Below the pieces are notes generated by a model, which saw nothing but the letters and a program-made list of their open reading frames with translations, made no database searches and had not been told where the DNA came from. Made by a program: the position numbers and the translations under genes. Below, piece by piece: positions 63,801 to 64,000 of a stretch of DNA of 64,000 bases. This DNA is from Primulina eburnea (taxonomy: Eukaryota > Streptophyta > Magnoliopsida > Lamiales > Gesneriaceae), in the NCBI RefSeq assembly GCF_022965805.1, contig NC_133101.1:11879069-11943068 (forward strand). The letters are read 5' to 3'. Position 1 is the stretch's first letter, and each line of letters opens with the position of its first letter.

Positions 63801-64000
63801 GGCAAGACCTTTGGCTTGAATTCCTCCTTGAAACTCTCGATTTTTCTTCACAAAATTATGAAGGTGTGTGCCGTGTGATTGAAGGGTTTTGGGGGTGTCA
63901 ATAATCTGAAAAGTGGCGTGCACTCTTTTTTTTTGTAGGGTTTGGGTGATTTATATATTATATATACTAATTAATTACTAACTAGGCTTAGGACTATTAA
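60834..64000 (-). mobile_element. Tekay-like gypsy LTR, truncated by window edge
   Basis: It starts TGAAACGTCTGCG and is homologous along its length to the LTR at 43825-47257: the same order of the hairpin (61272-61290), CAGTACTGG, GACCGTTTTACCC, a GC-rich CGAGCCACACCCGTGGACC block and AAACGCACGAATAAACG. An 83-bp segment beginning GTCGATGGATCCGTC-type sequence is duplicated (about 61681 and 61795). The right end is not in the window, so it may be a solo LTR or one end of a full element. Open frames at 62772-63459 lie in the GC-rich block and are repeated in the other LTR, so I do not call them genes. Confidence 0.88.

Overview
The window is nuclear DNA of a flowering plant. The evidence is many short exons with GT-AG introns, plant-specific gene families (a Sec14-nodulin protein and SUMO E1 subunit SAE2), and dense plant-type transposable elements (Ty1/copia, Ty3/gypsy of Tekay-like type, Cassandra, CACTA/En-Spm, hAT). 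I suspect an asterid eudicot, but nothing here proves a lineage. Only two nuclear genes look intact, and both lie on the minus strand: a 14-exon Sec14-like phosphatidylinositol transfer protein of the SFH family (9762 down to 4500, predicted 618 aa) and an 11-exon SUMO-activating enzyme subunit 2 (55549 down to 51064, predicted 648 aa).

Layout, left to right. 1-2710 is the 5' part of a minus-strand copia element (copia A) that runs off the left edge. 3014-3842 is a broken 3' fragment of a second, different SFH gene, tail-to-tail with the intact SFH gene at 4500-9762. 10525-12515 is a hAT-type non-autonomous element with an 8-bp duplication; it carries a fragment of a CACTA transposase. 12917-21611 is a complete large LTR element with 3.0-kb LTRs, no coding capacity and duplication TAGCT. 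23628-25277 is an RPT4 (26S proteasome ATPase) pseudogene; its missing half-exon reappears at 48021, because a copia element (copia B, 25278-48020, duplication CTCTT) is inserted inside that exon.

Copia B was itself invaded at least three times, and every junction can be read. A 13.5-kb CACTA element (26905-40393, duplication ATA) sits in its RNase H/RT region and carries a Tekay-like solo LTR (28963-32100, duplication TGGTA) inside its transposase gene. A 932-bp solo LTR (41474-42405, duplication GTTTT) sits in its gag-pre-integrase/protease region. A Cassandra solo LTR with a 5S-rRNA-like module (43491-47317, duplication CAACA) sits in gag and is split by a 3.4-kb Tekay-like solo LTR (43825-47257, duplication GAGGA). 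The nesting gives an insertion order without dating: RPT4 copy, copia B, then CACTA and Cassandra, then the Tekay-like LTRs.

The right part holds the SAE2 gene, AT-rich intergenic sequence, a copia RNase H remnant hit by a small CACTA-like element that is split by a 2.0-kb solo LTR (57585-59580, duplication GGCTA) with an unusual GC-rich hairpin minisatellite, a 3' LTR of another minus-strand copia (60265-60718), and a last Tekay-like LTR that runs off the right edge. I found no tRNA gene, CRISPR array or bacterial-type operon. The two intact genes are unrelated in pathway: phosphoinositide/membrane traffic and SUMO conjugation.
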